In this document: one piece after another, positions 6,390 through 13,293 of the stretch
Position numbering within the stretch: position 1 is the stretch's first letter
Layout of the letters: each line of letters starts with the position of its first letter
Source of the DNA: Porticoccaceae bacterium
Lineage (GTDB): Bacteria; Pseudomonadota; Gammaproteobacteria; Pseudomonadales; Porticoccaceae
DNA: 13,293 bases
Assembly: GCA_003448675.1 (NCBI GenBank)
Contig: DLXZ01000159.1
Location: 10,365 to 23,657 of the forward strand
Direction: 5' to 3'
Program-made: the position numbers and the translations under genes
The notes under the pieces: model-generated
Seen by the model: only the letters and a program-made list of their open reading frames with translations
What the model was told of the DNA's origin: nothing
The model's database searches: none

Positions 6390-7238
6390 TTACGCAGGCG
6401 CAATCCAGATCAGACTGGCGGTCCGGCCCACATCCTGCCCCCGGCGATGGGAATAAAACCACCGCGGCTGGCCATAACTGCAAAATTCACCGCCGTATAT
6501 CTCCCGGACACCCAGATCTTGCAATTCAAGCCGCGCCAGCGCGTAGAGGTCCCCTTGATAATGCCCGGGTCTGGAACGGGAAGGATGAAAGACCCGGTCC
6601 AGTCGACCCGCTCGCGCCAGTGTCTTTATCCAGGGTTTTTCAAGAAAGGCGGACAAGACCTCCGAGCCCACCTCAAAATGGCGCGCGCAAATAGCCGGCC
6701 CCAAATAGACAGAAAGCATGGCTGGCTCGACCTTGAGCGCCTGTACGGTCGCACCGATAACGCCAGCCGCCAATCCCCGCCAGCCCGCATGGGCCGCCGC
6801 CACCGCCGAGCCATCGCGTACCGCAATTAATACCGGTAGACAATCGGCGGTCATCACCGCGCAGGCAAGGTTTTCCGCGCGGGAATAGCTGGCATCGGCA
6901 TCGGGTTGTGCATCATCGAAGCTCGCCTCTACCACTTTCGCGCCATGGACCTGATTCAGCCACTGCACGCTGATATCTGATCCAAGTTGGCGCGCCAACA
7001 CCCTACGCTGCCGCGATGACTGCTTGAGGCCTTTACCATAAGATTGAGACAGTGGGCGGCTCACGGCATCGGCATCCTGTCCGGCCGGGCAGCGTGGCTC
7101 ATGGTCATTAAGCTTTAGCTGGCGCTGAGGGCCGGTCCAGGCGCTACGCAACGTGATAACACTACGCACACCCTCCGGCAAAGGCCACTCAGGCCTGAGC
7201 AGAAAGAACTCGTTGTTATCGTCAGCGCAACCGGACAC
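6390..7238 (-). CDS. pgeF: Purine nucleoside phosphorylase / laccase-domain protein YfiH
   Basis: The YfiH/LACC1 family acts on purine nucleosides (phosphorolysis and adenosine deamination); in E. coli it was also described as editing wrong amino acids in peptidoglycan precursors (PgeF). The 282-residue product shows the zinc-binding set H98 (NQVHG), C133 (ADCLPV) and H150 (AAHAGWRG), then LGPAICARHFEVG and the late GGEFCSYGQPRWFYSHRR. Length is slightly above the usual 240-260. The N-terminal part (25-90) is atypical: the usual TTRxGGxS and LNLGxHVGD motifs are replaced by ITLRSAWTGPQRQLKLNDHE and an added polar stretch. The start is GTG at 7236-7238, five bases after the rluD stop with a modest AGG upstream, so it is co-transcribed with rluD. 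Confidence 0.92.
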   Translation of the reverse strand: MSGCADDNNEFFLLRPEWPLPEGVRSVITLRSAWTGPQRQLKLNDHEPRCPAGQDADAVSRPLSQSYGKGLKQSSRQRRVLARQLGSDISVQWLNQVHGAKVVEASFDDAQPDADASYSRAENLACAVMTADCLPVLIAVRDGSAVAAAHAGWRGLAAGVIGATVQALKVEPAMLSVYLGPAICARHFEVGSEVLSAFLEKPWIKTLARAGRLDRVFHPSRSRPGHYQGDLYALARLELQDLGVREIYGGEFCSYGQPRWFYSHRRGQDVGRTASLIWIAPA

Positions 7239-7243
7239 GGCGC

Positions 7244-8239
7244 CTAAACCCTCTCGGTAGCAACGTTTTCCGACGTATTATCGCCACCGCGCATCAGCGC
7301 CAATAGCTCGGCCATATCTGTCGGCAAAGGCGCCTGCCACTGAATCCGCAGACCCGTTTCCGGATGGTCCAGGGCCAGCCTGTAGGCATGGAGCGCCTGG
7401 CGGGGAAAACTGGATAGCGTCGCCGCCAACGCATCACTCAGACCCAAAGCTTGCGAGCGTTGCCCCCGGTACAGGGGGTCTCCCACCAACGGGTGTCCGA
7501 TATGCGTCATGTGGACGCGAATCTGATGGGTGCGACCAGTCTCCAGTTTAACGCTCAAATAACTGAAACCCGCGAACCGCTCCAACACCCGATAATGACT
7601 CACTGCGGGCTTACCACTGGCCGTCACCGCCATGCGCACCCGCGCCTGGGGATGACGACCAATGGGCGCATCGATGCTGCCATCCTCTTCTACCTGCCCA
7701 TATACCAGGCACAGGTAATAACGACTGACCGAACGGTCTTTCAGCTGCTGCACCAGCTTGTTGTGCGCGCTCAGGGTTTTGGCCACCACCAGCAGACCGC
7801 TGGTGTCTTTATCGAGTCGGTGCACAATGCCGGCGCGGGGAATGTTTTCCAGGTCCGGACAATGATGCAACAAACCGTTTAGCAGGGTTTGATCCGGGTT
7901 GCCGGCACCCGGGTGCACCACCAGGCCCGGTGGTTTGTTGATGACCAGAATCGCATCGTCCTCATGGACAATATCAAGGGCGAGAGCCTGAGCCCGCCAC
8001 TGCCCCTGGGGAGTCTCCTCAACACATAGCTCCAACCATTCACCACCGACAACTTTATCCCTGACCTTGCCTGGTCGTTGATCCACCAGTAACAGCCCCC
8101 GACGGATCCATATCTGGAGCCGGGCCCGGGAATAGTCGGCAAACAAATGGGCGGCGGTTTGGTCCAGCCGCCAGCCGCCCAGTTCCCTGGGAACCTGTTG
8201 TCTCAGCGTGACCCGCGCGGGTGCGGTTTCCCTTGGCAT
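7244..8239 (-). CDS. rluD: 23S rRNA pseudouridine synthase RluD
   Basis: RluD makes the pseudouridines at 1911, 1915 and 1917 in helix 69 of 23S rRNA and supports 50S assembly and termination. The 331-residue protein has an N-terminal S4 RNA-binding domain (about 20-75, WRLDQTAAHLFADYSRARLQIWI) and the RluA-type catalytic domain. The latter contains INKPPGLVVHPG (100-111) and HRLDKDTSGLL (140-150), where D143 is the catalytic aspartate, and continues with LETGRTHQIRVHM and GHPLVGDPLY. Length matches E. coli RluD (326). The ATG at 8237-8239 has no strong ribosome binding site. It diverges from bamD across 98 bases, a conserved pairing in gammaproteobacteria, and is followed at once by pgeF. 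Confidence 0.96.
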   Translation of the reverse strand: MPRETAPARVTLRQQVPRELGGWRLDQTAAHLFADYSRARLQIWIRRGLLLVDQRPGKVRDKVVGGEWLELCVEETPQGQWRAQALALDIVHEDDAILVINKPPGLVVHPGAGNPDQTLLNGLLHHCPDLENIPRAGIVHRLDKDTSGLLVVAKTLSAHNKLVQQLKDRSVSRYYLCLVYGQVEEDGSIDAPIGRHPQARVRMAVTASGKPAVSHYRVLERFAGFSYLSVKLETGRTHQIRVHMTHIGHPLVGDPLYRGQRSQALGLSDALAATLSSFPRQALHAYRLALDHPETGLRIQWQAPLPTDMAELLALMRGGDNTSENVATERV

Positions 8240-8265
8240 TGGCTATTCAGCTTAAAGGTGTGCTG

Positions 8266-8274
8266 TGGTTAAAT
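8266..8274 (+). promoter_or_regulatory. Candidate extended -10 promoter for bamD
   Basis: TGG immediately before TTAAAT (8266-8274) fits an extended -10 element in the rluD-bamD divergent region. The -35 region (around 8246-8251, TTCAGC) is poor. Transcription would begin near 8281, leaving a leader of about 57 bases with an AGGA ribosome binding site 11 bases before the bamD ATG. No equally good promoter is seen for rluD. Confidence 0.3.
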
Positions 8275-8337
8275 GCCCATTCTACAGGGGCAGTCCCGGC
8301 ACACAAAAATCCATTCGACTTCAGGATAGTATTTTCT

Positions 8338-9393
8338 ATGCGCGTCGCTATTTTCTCCGCAGTTTTTTTCTGCCTGCTGGCAGGTTGTTCCTGGATGCCT
8401 TTCGTCGATTCCGAAGAGGAAAAAGAAGCCGAACGCCAGCGCCAGGAGGAATTGAAAACCCTGACCGAAAAGGAGTTTTACGACCGCATTCAGCGCAACC
8501 TTCGGTCAAAAAACTGGACCGATGCAATTACCAACCTGCAAAGCTTCGAGGCCCAGTTCCCTTTTGGCAATTATGCCGAGCAAGCCCAACTGGAGCTCAT
8601 TTACGTTTACTTCGAGTCACTGGACTATGAGGCGGCGTCCGCCGCCGCGGATCGCTTTATACGACTGCATCCCCGCCACCCCAATGTCGATTACGCCTAT
8701 TACATCAAAGGCCTTGCCGCAATCTCACAAACCAAAGGTTTGTTTACCAACTTTATCCCCACCGATGAATCCCGGCGCGACCCCGGCGAAGCCCGCCAGG
8801 CCTTTGCCATATTCACGGAGCTTCTCAATCGCTTCCCCAATAGTGCCTACGCTGCCGACGCCCGCCAGCGCATGTTGCACTTGAGAAATCTTCTGGCGCG
8901 CCATGAAATCCAGGTCGCCAATTATTATTTCAAACGCGGCGCCTATCTGGCGGCAGTGAATCGAGGCCGCTATGTGGTGGAAAATTTTCAGCAGACGCCG
9001 GCGGTCCCGGACGCCCTGGCGGTGATGGCCCAAGGCTACCATTTGCTGGGATTGAATGATCTGGCTGAAAACACGGTTCAGGTACTGGCGGCCAACTACG
9101 CCAACCACCCGGCACTCGACGAACAGGGACAATTCAAGTACTCGCCCGCTAATCTAAAAGACGATAAGCACTGGATGAGTAAAGTGACCCTGGGTTACTA
9201 CAAGCCCGAAAAGCCGCCCCATTTCGATTCCCGCAAGCTCTATAACCCGATAGACCGACACGTTGCCGAACTGAGAAATGAGATGCCGGTCTCAAGCTCA
9301 GTGGACACCACCGATAAAGCACGCGCCGATACCAGCCAGGGGTCAGGAAAGCGTTCCTGGCTTAGTAGGCTGACATTTGGCCTGCTGGATTAA
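8338..9393 (+). CDS. bamD: Outer membrane assembly lipoprotein BamD
   Basis: BamD is an essential periplasmic lipoprotein of the BAM complex that works with BamA to insert beta-barrel proteins in the outer membrane. Starting at ATG 8338, the 351-residue product has a lipoprotein signal, MRVAIFSAVFFCLLAGC, with lipobox LAGC and lipid-modified C17. The frame is open upstream to ATG 8221, but that would bury the signal peptide, so 8338 is preferred. The TPR-like body is typical: NYAEQAQLELIYVYFE, AADRFIRLHPRHPNVDYAYYIKG, FPNSAYAADARQRM, and ANYYFKRGAYLAAVNRGRYVVENFQQTPAV. An acidic/basic segment after the signal (EEEKEAERQRQEE) and a C-terminal extension of about 90 residues, ending RSWLSRLTFGLLD, make it longer than E. 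coli BamD (245) but like the Pseudomonas ComL/BamD form. Confidence 0.96.
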   Translation: MRVAIFSAVFFCLLAGCSWMPFVDSEEEKEAERQRQEELKTLTEKEFYDRIQRNLRSKNWTDAITNLQSFEAQFPFGNYAEQAQLELIYVYFESLDYEAASAAADRFIRLHPRHPNVDYAYYIKGLAAISQTKGLFTNFIPTDESRRDPGEARQAFAIFTELLNRFPNSAYAADARQRMLHLRNLLARHEIQVANYYFKRGAYLAAVNRGRYVVENFQQTPAVPDALAVMAQGYHLLGLNDLAENTVQVLAANYANHPALDEQGQFKYSPANLKDDKHWMSKVTLGYYKPEKPPHFDSRKLYNPIDRHVAELRNEMPVSSSVDTTDKARADTSQGSGKRSWLSRLTFGLLD

Positions 9394-9397
9394 GCCC

Positions 9398-9421
9398 GCG
9401 CCTGTGTAAAGCGGCGCTTTA
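9398..9421 (+). terminator. Candidate bamD terminator
   Basis: Just after the bamD stop (9391-9393), GCGCC (9398-9402) pairs with GGCGC (9413-9417) around a 10-base loop and is followed by TTTAAAATTC. A competing hairpin, TAAAGC/GCTTTA (9407-9412 and 9416-9421, loop GGC), overlaps it. The T-run is short, so efficiency is doubtful. The site lies in the 81-base convergent gap between bamD and nadE. Confidence 0.4.
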
Positions 9422-9474
9422 AAATTCAGTCTTTTATAAAGCCGTAAATACCTACCCGGCAGCATACTTTTCCT

Positions 9475-11103
9475 TCAATCGCCGGGGCGCCAGCCGTTGG
9501 TAATGGGGTAACGACGATCCCGGCCAAAACCCCGCTCGGTAATTCTGATGCCCACCGGGGCCTGGCGCCGTTTGTATTCATTTAAATCCACCATGCGCAC
9601 TACCCGATTCACGTCCTCGGAGGCAAAGCCCCGCTTGATAATGTCCAGAGCCGCCATATCTTCCTCGATATACAGCTCAAGAATCTGGTCGAGCACCTCA
9701 TAGGGCGGCAGGCTGTCTTCGTCAATTTGATCCGGGGCCAGTTCGGCCGAGGGCGGCCGGGTTATCACCGACTCCGGAATCACCTCCGATACCGTATTTC
9801 GGTAACGGGATAATTCAAACACCAAGGTTTTCGGCACGTCCTTGAGCACGTCCAGACCGCCCGCCATGTCCCCGTACAGGGTTGCGTAACCCACCGCCAT
9901 CTCGCTTTTATTGCCCGTGGTTAGCACCAGGTAACCCTTTTTATTGGAGATGGCCATCAACAACACACCTCGGGATCGCGCCTGAATATTTTCCTCACTT
10001 TTGTCCTTGGTAGTATCTTTAAATTCCTCGGCAAGGGCAGCACAAAAGGCTTCATAAATGCCCTCAATACCAATAACTTTGTAACTTACCCCCAGACGAC
10101 GGGCTTCGTCTTCGGCATCGTTTAGGCTCAGTTCCGAGGTATACCGGAATGGCATCATTACCGCTTCCACTCGCTCGGCGCCCAAGGCGTCCACGGCTAT
10201 CGCCAATGTCAGCGCTGAATCGATGCCCCCTGACAAACCCAGTACCACGCCCCTGAATCCATTTTTGTTGACGTAATCGCGCACACCCATAACCAAGGCT
10301 TCGTAAACCGAGCACAGCAATTCAGGCAAAGGCGTTTTTGCCTGGTGCGGAATGCTTAACGCATCACCTTCCAGATTGAGCTCAACCGGGTACAGGCCTT
10401 CCTCGAACAGCGGTGCCTGCATCAGCAATTCACCCCGCGCATCGACCACCATGGAACCACCATCAAATACCAACTCGTCCTGGCCGCCCACCTGGTTGAT
10501 ATACACAATGGGCATGGCACCTTCCCGGGCGCGGGAGCTAACAGTATCGCGACGCAATTGCTGTTTGTTTTTGTGAAAAGGAGACGCGTTGATGTTGATC
10601 ATTATTCGGGCGCCGGCGGCACGGGCTTTTTCCATCGGCCCCGTCTCCCAGATATCCTCACAGACGGTAAGCGCCGCCCTGATACCACAAATATCCACTA
10701 CACAGGCAGTCTCACCTGCTTCGAAATAGCGTTTCTCGTCAAAAACCTGGTAGTTGGGCAGACAATTTTTTGCATAGCGGGCTACCAATTTGCCCTGACT
10801 GATAAGGCCCGCGACATTGTATAACTTGCCGTTCTCCCGCCAGGGGTAACCAATAATGATCGAAATATCGCTGCATTCGGTCTCCAACTCGGCCAAGGCG
10901 CGCTCGACCCGGGTCTGGATACTGGGGCGCAGTAGAAGATCTTCGGGGGGGTATCCCGTCAGCACCAGCTCAGGAAAAACCACCAGCTGTGCTCCGTATC
11001 TATCCCGAGCCTCTCTGACTGAAGTCATAACGCGCTGACAATTGCCGGGAACATCACCTACATGGGGGTTTATCTGTGCCAGTACCACGGAAAGCTTGTT
11101 CAT
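9475..11103 (-). CDS. nadE: Glutamine-dependent NAD(+) synthetase
   Basis: NadE makes NAD from nicotinic acid adenine dinucleotide, ATP and glutamine in the cytoplasm. The 542-residue product fuses an N-terminal nitrilase-type glutaminase domain with a C-terminal synthetase domain. The glutaminase has the E45-K112-C148 triad, seen in VVFPELVLTGYPPEDLL, YAKNCLPNY and LTVCEDIW. The synthetase has the PP-loop SGGIDS at 291-296, then LTTGNKSEMAVGYATLYGDMAGG and a KRRQAPVG end. An ATG six codons earlier (11119-11121) would add MAPPGF; the inner ATG (11101-11103) is preferred because MNKLSVVLAQINPHVGD is a normal family start, an AGG lies seven bases before it, and the outer ATG would sit almost at the predicted transcription start. 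It converges with bamD and diverges from pilS. Confidence 0.95.
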   Translation of the reverse strand: MNKLSVVLAQINPHVGDVPGNCQRVMTSVREARDRYGAQLVVFPELVLTGYPPEDLLLRPSIQTRVERALAELETECSDISIIIGYPWRENGKLYNVAGLISQGKLVARYAKNCLPNYQVFDEKRYFEAGETACVVDICGIRAALTVCEDIWETGPMEKARAAGARIMININASPFHKNKQQLRRDTVSSRAREGAMPIVYINQVGGQDELVFDGGSMVVDARGELLMQAPLFEEGLYPVELNLEGDALSIPHQAKTPLPELLCSVYEALVMGVRDYVNKNGFRGVVLGLSGGIDSALTLAIAVDALGAERVEAVMMPFRYTSELSLNDAEDEARRLGVSYKVIGIEGIYEAFCAALAEEFKDTTKDKSEENIQARSRGVLLMAISNKKGYLVLTTGNKSEMAVGYATLYGDMAGGLDVLKDVPKTLVFELSRYRNTVSEVIPESVITRPPSAELAPDQIDEDSLPPYEVLDQILELYIEEDMAALDIIKRGFASEDVNRVVRMVDLNEYKRRQAPVGIRITERGFGRDRRYPITNGWRPGD

Positions 11104-11134
11104 AAAACCTGGGGGAGCCATGAATCGGGCGCGT

Positions 11135-11163
11135 ATTTTCAGCTAAAATTGCCTGCATGCCAA
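11135..11163 (-). promoter_or_regulatory. Candidate nadE promoter overlapping the pilS start
   Basis: On the (-) strand TTGGCA (11158-11163, five of six -35 consensus bases) is followed after exactly 17 bases by GAAAAT (11135-11140, four of six -10 bases). Transcription would start near 11128, about 25 bases before the preferred nadE ATG. The -35 element lies inside the first two codons of pilS, so the nadE promoter and the pilS coding start share DNA. Confidence 0.45.
11144..11149 (+). promoter_or_regulatory. Possible pilS -10 element
   Basis: TAAAAT matches the -10 consensus at five of six positions and ends seven bases before the pilS ATG at 11157. No -35 hexamer is recognisable. If functional, the transcript would begin at or next to the start codon, fitting the absence of any ribosome binding site there. 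It lies between the -10 and -35 of the opposing nadE promoter. Confidence 0.25.
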
Positions 11164-12875
11164 ATGGACGAGCAAACACCGTCGCACCAGTCTCGACGCC
11201 CAATGAGCCCTCACGGGGCATAGTCAGGGTATATGCCTACTATCGGTTTCTGCTCTCAATCGTTCTTCTGGGCATATACCTGGCGGGCTTTGCCGACAGT
11301 ATTCTCGGCACTTTTTCCACGGAGCTATTTTTCTTCACCGCCGCCGCCTATCTGGGCGCTACGACTATCAGCGTGATATGGCTGATCAGCAGGAAATTTG
11401 ATTACAGCCCCTATTTACCATTTCTGTATTTGCTGCTGGATATCGTGACCCTCAACCTGCTGGTGTTTGCCAGTGGCGGCATCAATAGCGGCCTGGGCCT
11501 GCTACTGCTGGTCACTATTGCCACCGGATCGCTTATCTATACCGGCCAACTGCCTATTTTTCTCGCGGCTATCGCCAGTATCCTCATCATGGGGGACACG
11601 GTGCTTGCCGTTCTGGTTTTCGGCGCCAAGGATGCCGATTTTTTCCAGTCCGGTCTGCTGGGCGCAGTGCTATTTTTTACCGCCCTGCTGTTTCGCCTAC
11701 TCAACAGGCGCTTGCAGGCTTCGCAAACCCGCGCCATTCACGAAGCGGATCAAGCCGCGCATTTACAACGGCTGAACGAACTCATCGTTAACCGAATGAG
11801 AACAGGCATTGTCCTGGTCGATACCAGCGGTCAGATAAAATTGATCAATAACGCCGCCACCGAACTTCTGGGAGGCCCCATTTCCCGCAACCGGGTGTCC
11901 ATTGGACAATCATTGCGCGCGGTGCCGGAATTGTTCAAACAGTACCAACGCTGGCAGACATTCCCCTGGCAACGTTGCCCCCCTATCGCAATCGCTGCGA
12001 TCAATGGCGAAATCCAGTGCAACTTCGCTCGCCTCGATGAAGCCGAGGAGCGACATACCATTATTTTTATCGAGGATACCCGCTCCGCCGCGCAAAACGC
12101 CCAACAACTAAAACTCGCATCGCTGGGACGGCTCGCGGGCAGCATCGCTCACGAAATCAGAAACCCTCTGGGCGCCATCAGTCACGCGGCGCAGATGCTA
12201 GGGGAATACAAACACGACAACGACGATGTTTTGCCACTGACAACGATTATTGAACGGCATTCGGACCGAGTTAATAATATCGTCGACAGCATCCTACAGC
12301 TGTCTCGTCAGGAAGCGCCCCGGTTTCAGAAGCTACAACTGGATATCTGGCTAAAACACTTTATTCGTGAATACCATAACACCCAGCGCGAGGGCAGCAT
12401 CATTGAGTGCGACAAACAGGAATCAGGGCTCCAGGTGCTCTTTGACCCCACTCACCTGACCCAGGTCGTCACCAACCTGGTCGACAATGCCTTGCGCCAT
12501 AGCGAGCAGGCTTGCGGCCAGGCCTGGGTAAAACTTCAGGTTCATCGGGACAACGAAGGGCGCTTACCCTGCCTGGATGTACATGACTCCGGTCCGGGAG
12601 TGGACAAGGCGCACCTCAACCAAATTTTTGAGCCTTTTTTTACCACCTCTCATGGAGGCACCGGGTTGGGACTCTATCTTGCCAAGGAACGTTGTGAATT
12701 TAATTATTCAACTTTAAGCTATTGTCAGGAAACAATATCATTTGACCGCCAGTCATCGAACGTCACCATTAACACCGTTGAGAGAGCTAATGGCGACTCC
12801 TCTCCAACCTGCAAGGGCTTTTTCAGAATCATGTTTGCCCATCCCGATCAGCTTTTACCGGCCAGCTCCTCATGA
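11157..12875 (+). CDS. pilS: Sensor histidine kinase PilS of the type IV pilus system
   Basis: PilS is an inner-membrane histidine kinase that phosphorylates PilR to control pilin (pilA) transcription. The 572-residue product has six hydrophobic segments (about 29-48, 56-76, 85-105, 112-130, 133-155, 165-182), a PAS-like sensor (about 203-310, MRTGIVLVDTSGQIKLINNAA) and the kinase core. The H-box is SIAHEIRNPLGAISHAAQML with H332; the N-box is VTNLVDNALRHSE (438-450); G1 is HDSGPGVD (476-483); G2 is GGTGLGLYLAKE (500-511). After this, homologues run straight from CEANQARLDY to FRITFAHP; here about 30 extra residues intervene before GFFRIMFAHP, in DNA that begins unusually AT-rich. No other in-frame ATG, GTG or TTG start was found before the first membrane segment. 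The stop overlaps the pilR start as ATGA. Confidence 0.93.
   Translation: MPNGRANTVAPVSTPNEPSRGIVRVYAYYRFLLSIVLLGIYLAGFADSILGTFSTELFFFTAAAYLGATTISVIWLISRKFDYSPYLPFLYLLLDIVTLNLLVFASGGINSGLGLLLLVTIATGSLIYTGQLPIFLAAIASILIMGDTVLAVLVFGAKDADFFQSGLLGAVLFFTALLFRLLNRRLQASQTRAIHEADQAAHLQRLNELIVNRMRTGIVLVDTSGQIKLINNAATELLGGPISRNRVSIGQSLRAVPELFKQYQRWQTFPWQRCPPIAIAAINGEIQCNFARLDEAEERHTIIFIEDTRSAAQNAQQLKLASLGRLAGSIAHEIRNPLGAISHAAQMLGEYKHDNDDVLPLTTIIERHSDRVNNIVDSILQLSRQEAPRFQKLQLDIWLKHFIREYHNTQREGSIIECDKQESGLQVLFDPTHLTQVVTNLVDNALRHSEQACGQAWVKLQVHRDNEGRLPCLDVHDSGPGVDKAHLNQIFEPFFTTSHGGTGLGLYLAKERCEFNYSTLSYCQETISFDRQSSNVTINTVERANGDSSPTCKGFFRIMFAHPDQLLPASSS
12691..12815 (+). other. Low-GC start and extra loop in the PilS ATP-binding domain
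   Basis: Residues around 523-553 of PilS (12723-12815) interrupt the short link between the last helix and last strand of the kinase ATP-binding domain. The DNA at 12691-12747 has 16 G or C in 57 bases (28 percent), far below its surroundings. The reading frame stays open and resumes the normal ending. Only short inverted matches are present (ATTGT/ACAAT at 12721-12736; CATTA/TAATG nearby), so no known element is identified. Confidence 0.5.
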
Positions 12876-13293
12876 GCAACCCCCTGGCTCTTGTTGTCGA
12901 TGACGAACCGGATATCCGCCAACTATTGGGGATGACGCTCCAGCAACTTGGGGTGGAAGTCGAGGAGGCGCCGGATCTTGCCGCTGCCTACCTGAAGCTG
13001 GAAAAAAACGCCTTTGACCTGTGTCTGACCGATATGCGACTCCCGGACGGCAACGGGCTGGATCTGATCCGGTATATTCAGCAAAACTATCCGGACATCC
13101 CGGTGGCCATGATCACGGCCTATGGCAACACCGAAATCGCGGTGGACGCCCTGAAGCTGGGCGCTTTTGATTTTGTCAGCAAACCCGTGCAATTACCCAA
13201 ACTCAGGGCCATGGTCACTGCCGCGCTAAAACTGGCGACCGAACCCCGCGACGCGCCCGAGGCGCCAGGAGACTTTATAGGCAGCTCCACAGT
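12872..13293 (+). CDS. pilR: Response regulator PilR (3' end outside window)
   Basis: PilR is an NtrC-type sigma54 activator of type IV pilin genes, phosphorylated by PilS. The 140 visible codons hold the receiver domain: acidic pocket D10-D11, phosphoacceptor D54 in CLTDMRLPDGNGLDL, T82 in AMITAYGN, and K104 in FVSKPVQ. A linker (about 118-134) and FIGSST, the usual entry to the AAA+ domain (compare LLGES/IGSSP in relatives), follow before the window ends. The sigma54-interacting ATPase and the helix-turn-helix domain are therefore not seen and are inferred. The ATG at 12872 overlaps the pilS TGA (12873-12875), which gives translational coupling; no separate ribosome binding site stands out. 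Confidence 0.93.
   Translation, partial: MSNPLALVVDDEPDIRQLLGMTLQQLGVEVEEAPDLAAAYLKLEKNAFDLCLTDMRLPDGNGLDLIRYIQQNYPDIPVAMITAYGNTEIAVDALKLGAFDFVSKPVQLPKLRAMVTAALKLATEPRDAPEAPGDFIGSST

Noticed and set aside
8221..8337. Upstream extension of the bamD frame to ATG 8221
   Set aside because: It would overlap the start of rluD and bury the lipoprotein signal peptide and lipobox, which require the start at 8338.

Overview
This window reads as an ordinary chromosomal segment of a moderately GC-rich gammaproteobacterium. The proteins most resemble the Pseudomonas / Cellvibrio / Saccharophagus side of the class: BamD is long and ends in a W-S-x-L-T-F-G-L-L-D tail, PilS has six membrane segments, and the ffh flank carries a CcsA/YpjD protein and a CNNM protein in the Pseudomonas manner. 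Assignment below class level is inference from remembered homologues. No rRNA, tRNA, CRISPR array, insertion sequence, phage gene or defence cassette is visible.

Left part (1-4840): rimM (cut by the window edge) and rpsP form the start of the ribosomal operon that normally continues with trmD and rplS. Upstream of them, on the same (-) strand, is ffh, the SRP GTPase. Divergent from ffh are ypjD (CcsA-like membrane protein) and a DUF21/CBS/CorC membrane protein that starts with TTG. Middle part (4841-7243): a (-) strand pair of a gamma-class carbonic anhydrase-like protein and a small cysteine-motif DUF1289 protein, with overlapping ends; a (+) strand zinc-ribbon NUDIX hydrolase; and pgeF (YfiH), transcribed with the upstream rluD. 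Right part (7244-13293): rluD and bamD diverge, bamD converges with nadE (glutamine-dependent NAD synthetase), nadE diverges from pilS, and pilS overlaps pilR by ATGA. PilR is cut by the right edge after its receiver domain.

The genes cover translation and ribosome maturation (rimM, rpsP, rluD), membrane insertion and outer-membrane assembly (ffh, bamD), nucleotide and cofactor metabolism (NUDIX, pgeF, nadE) and type IV pilus control (pilS-pilR). From memory of Pseudomonas gene order, the rimM-rpsP-ffh-ypjD-CNNM block and the pgeF-rluD-bamD-pilS-pilR block are separate there; here they lie within 13 kb.

I found no convincing new multi-gene system. The points most worth a second look are: a low-GC in-frame insertion in the C-terminal end of the PilS kinase domain; a perfect 12-bp inverted repeat inside the NUDIX gene; a hairpin over the ribosome binding site of the TTG-started CNNM gene; GTTTG/CAAAC palindromes in the ffh-ypjD promoter region; a divergent N-terminus in PgeF; and a nadE promoter that overlaps the first codons of pilS.
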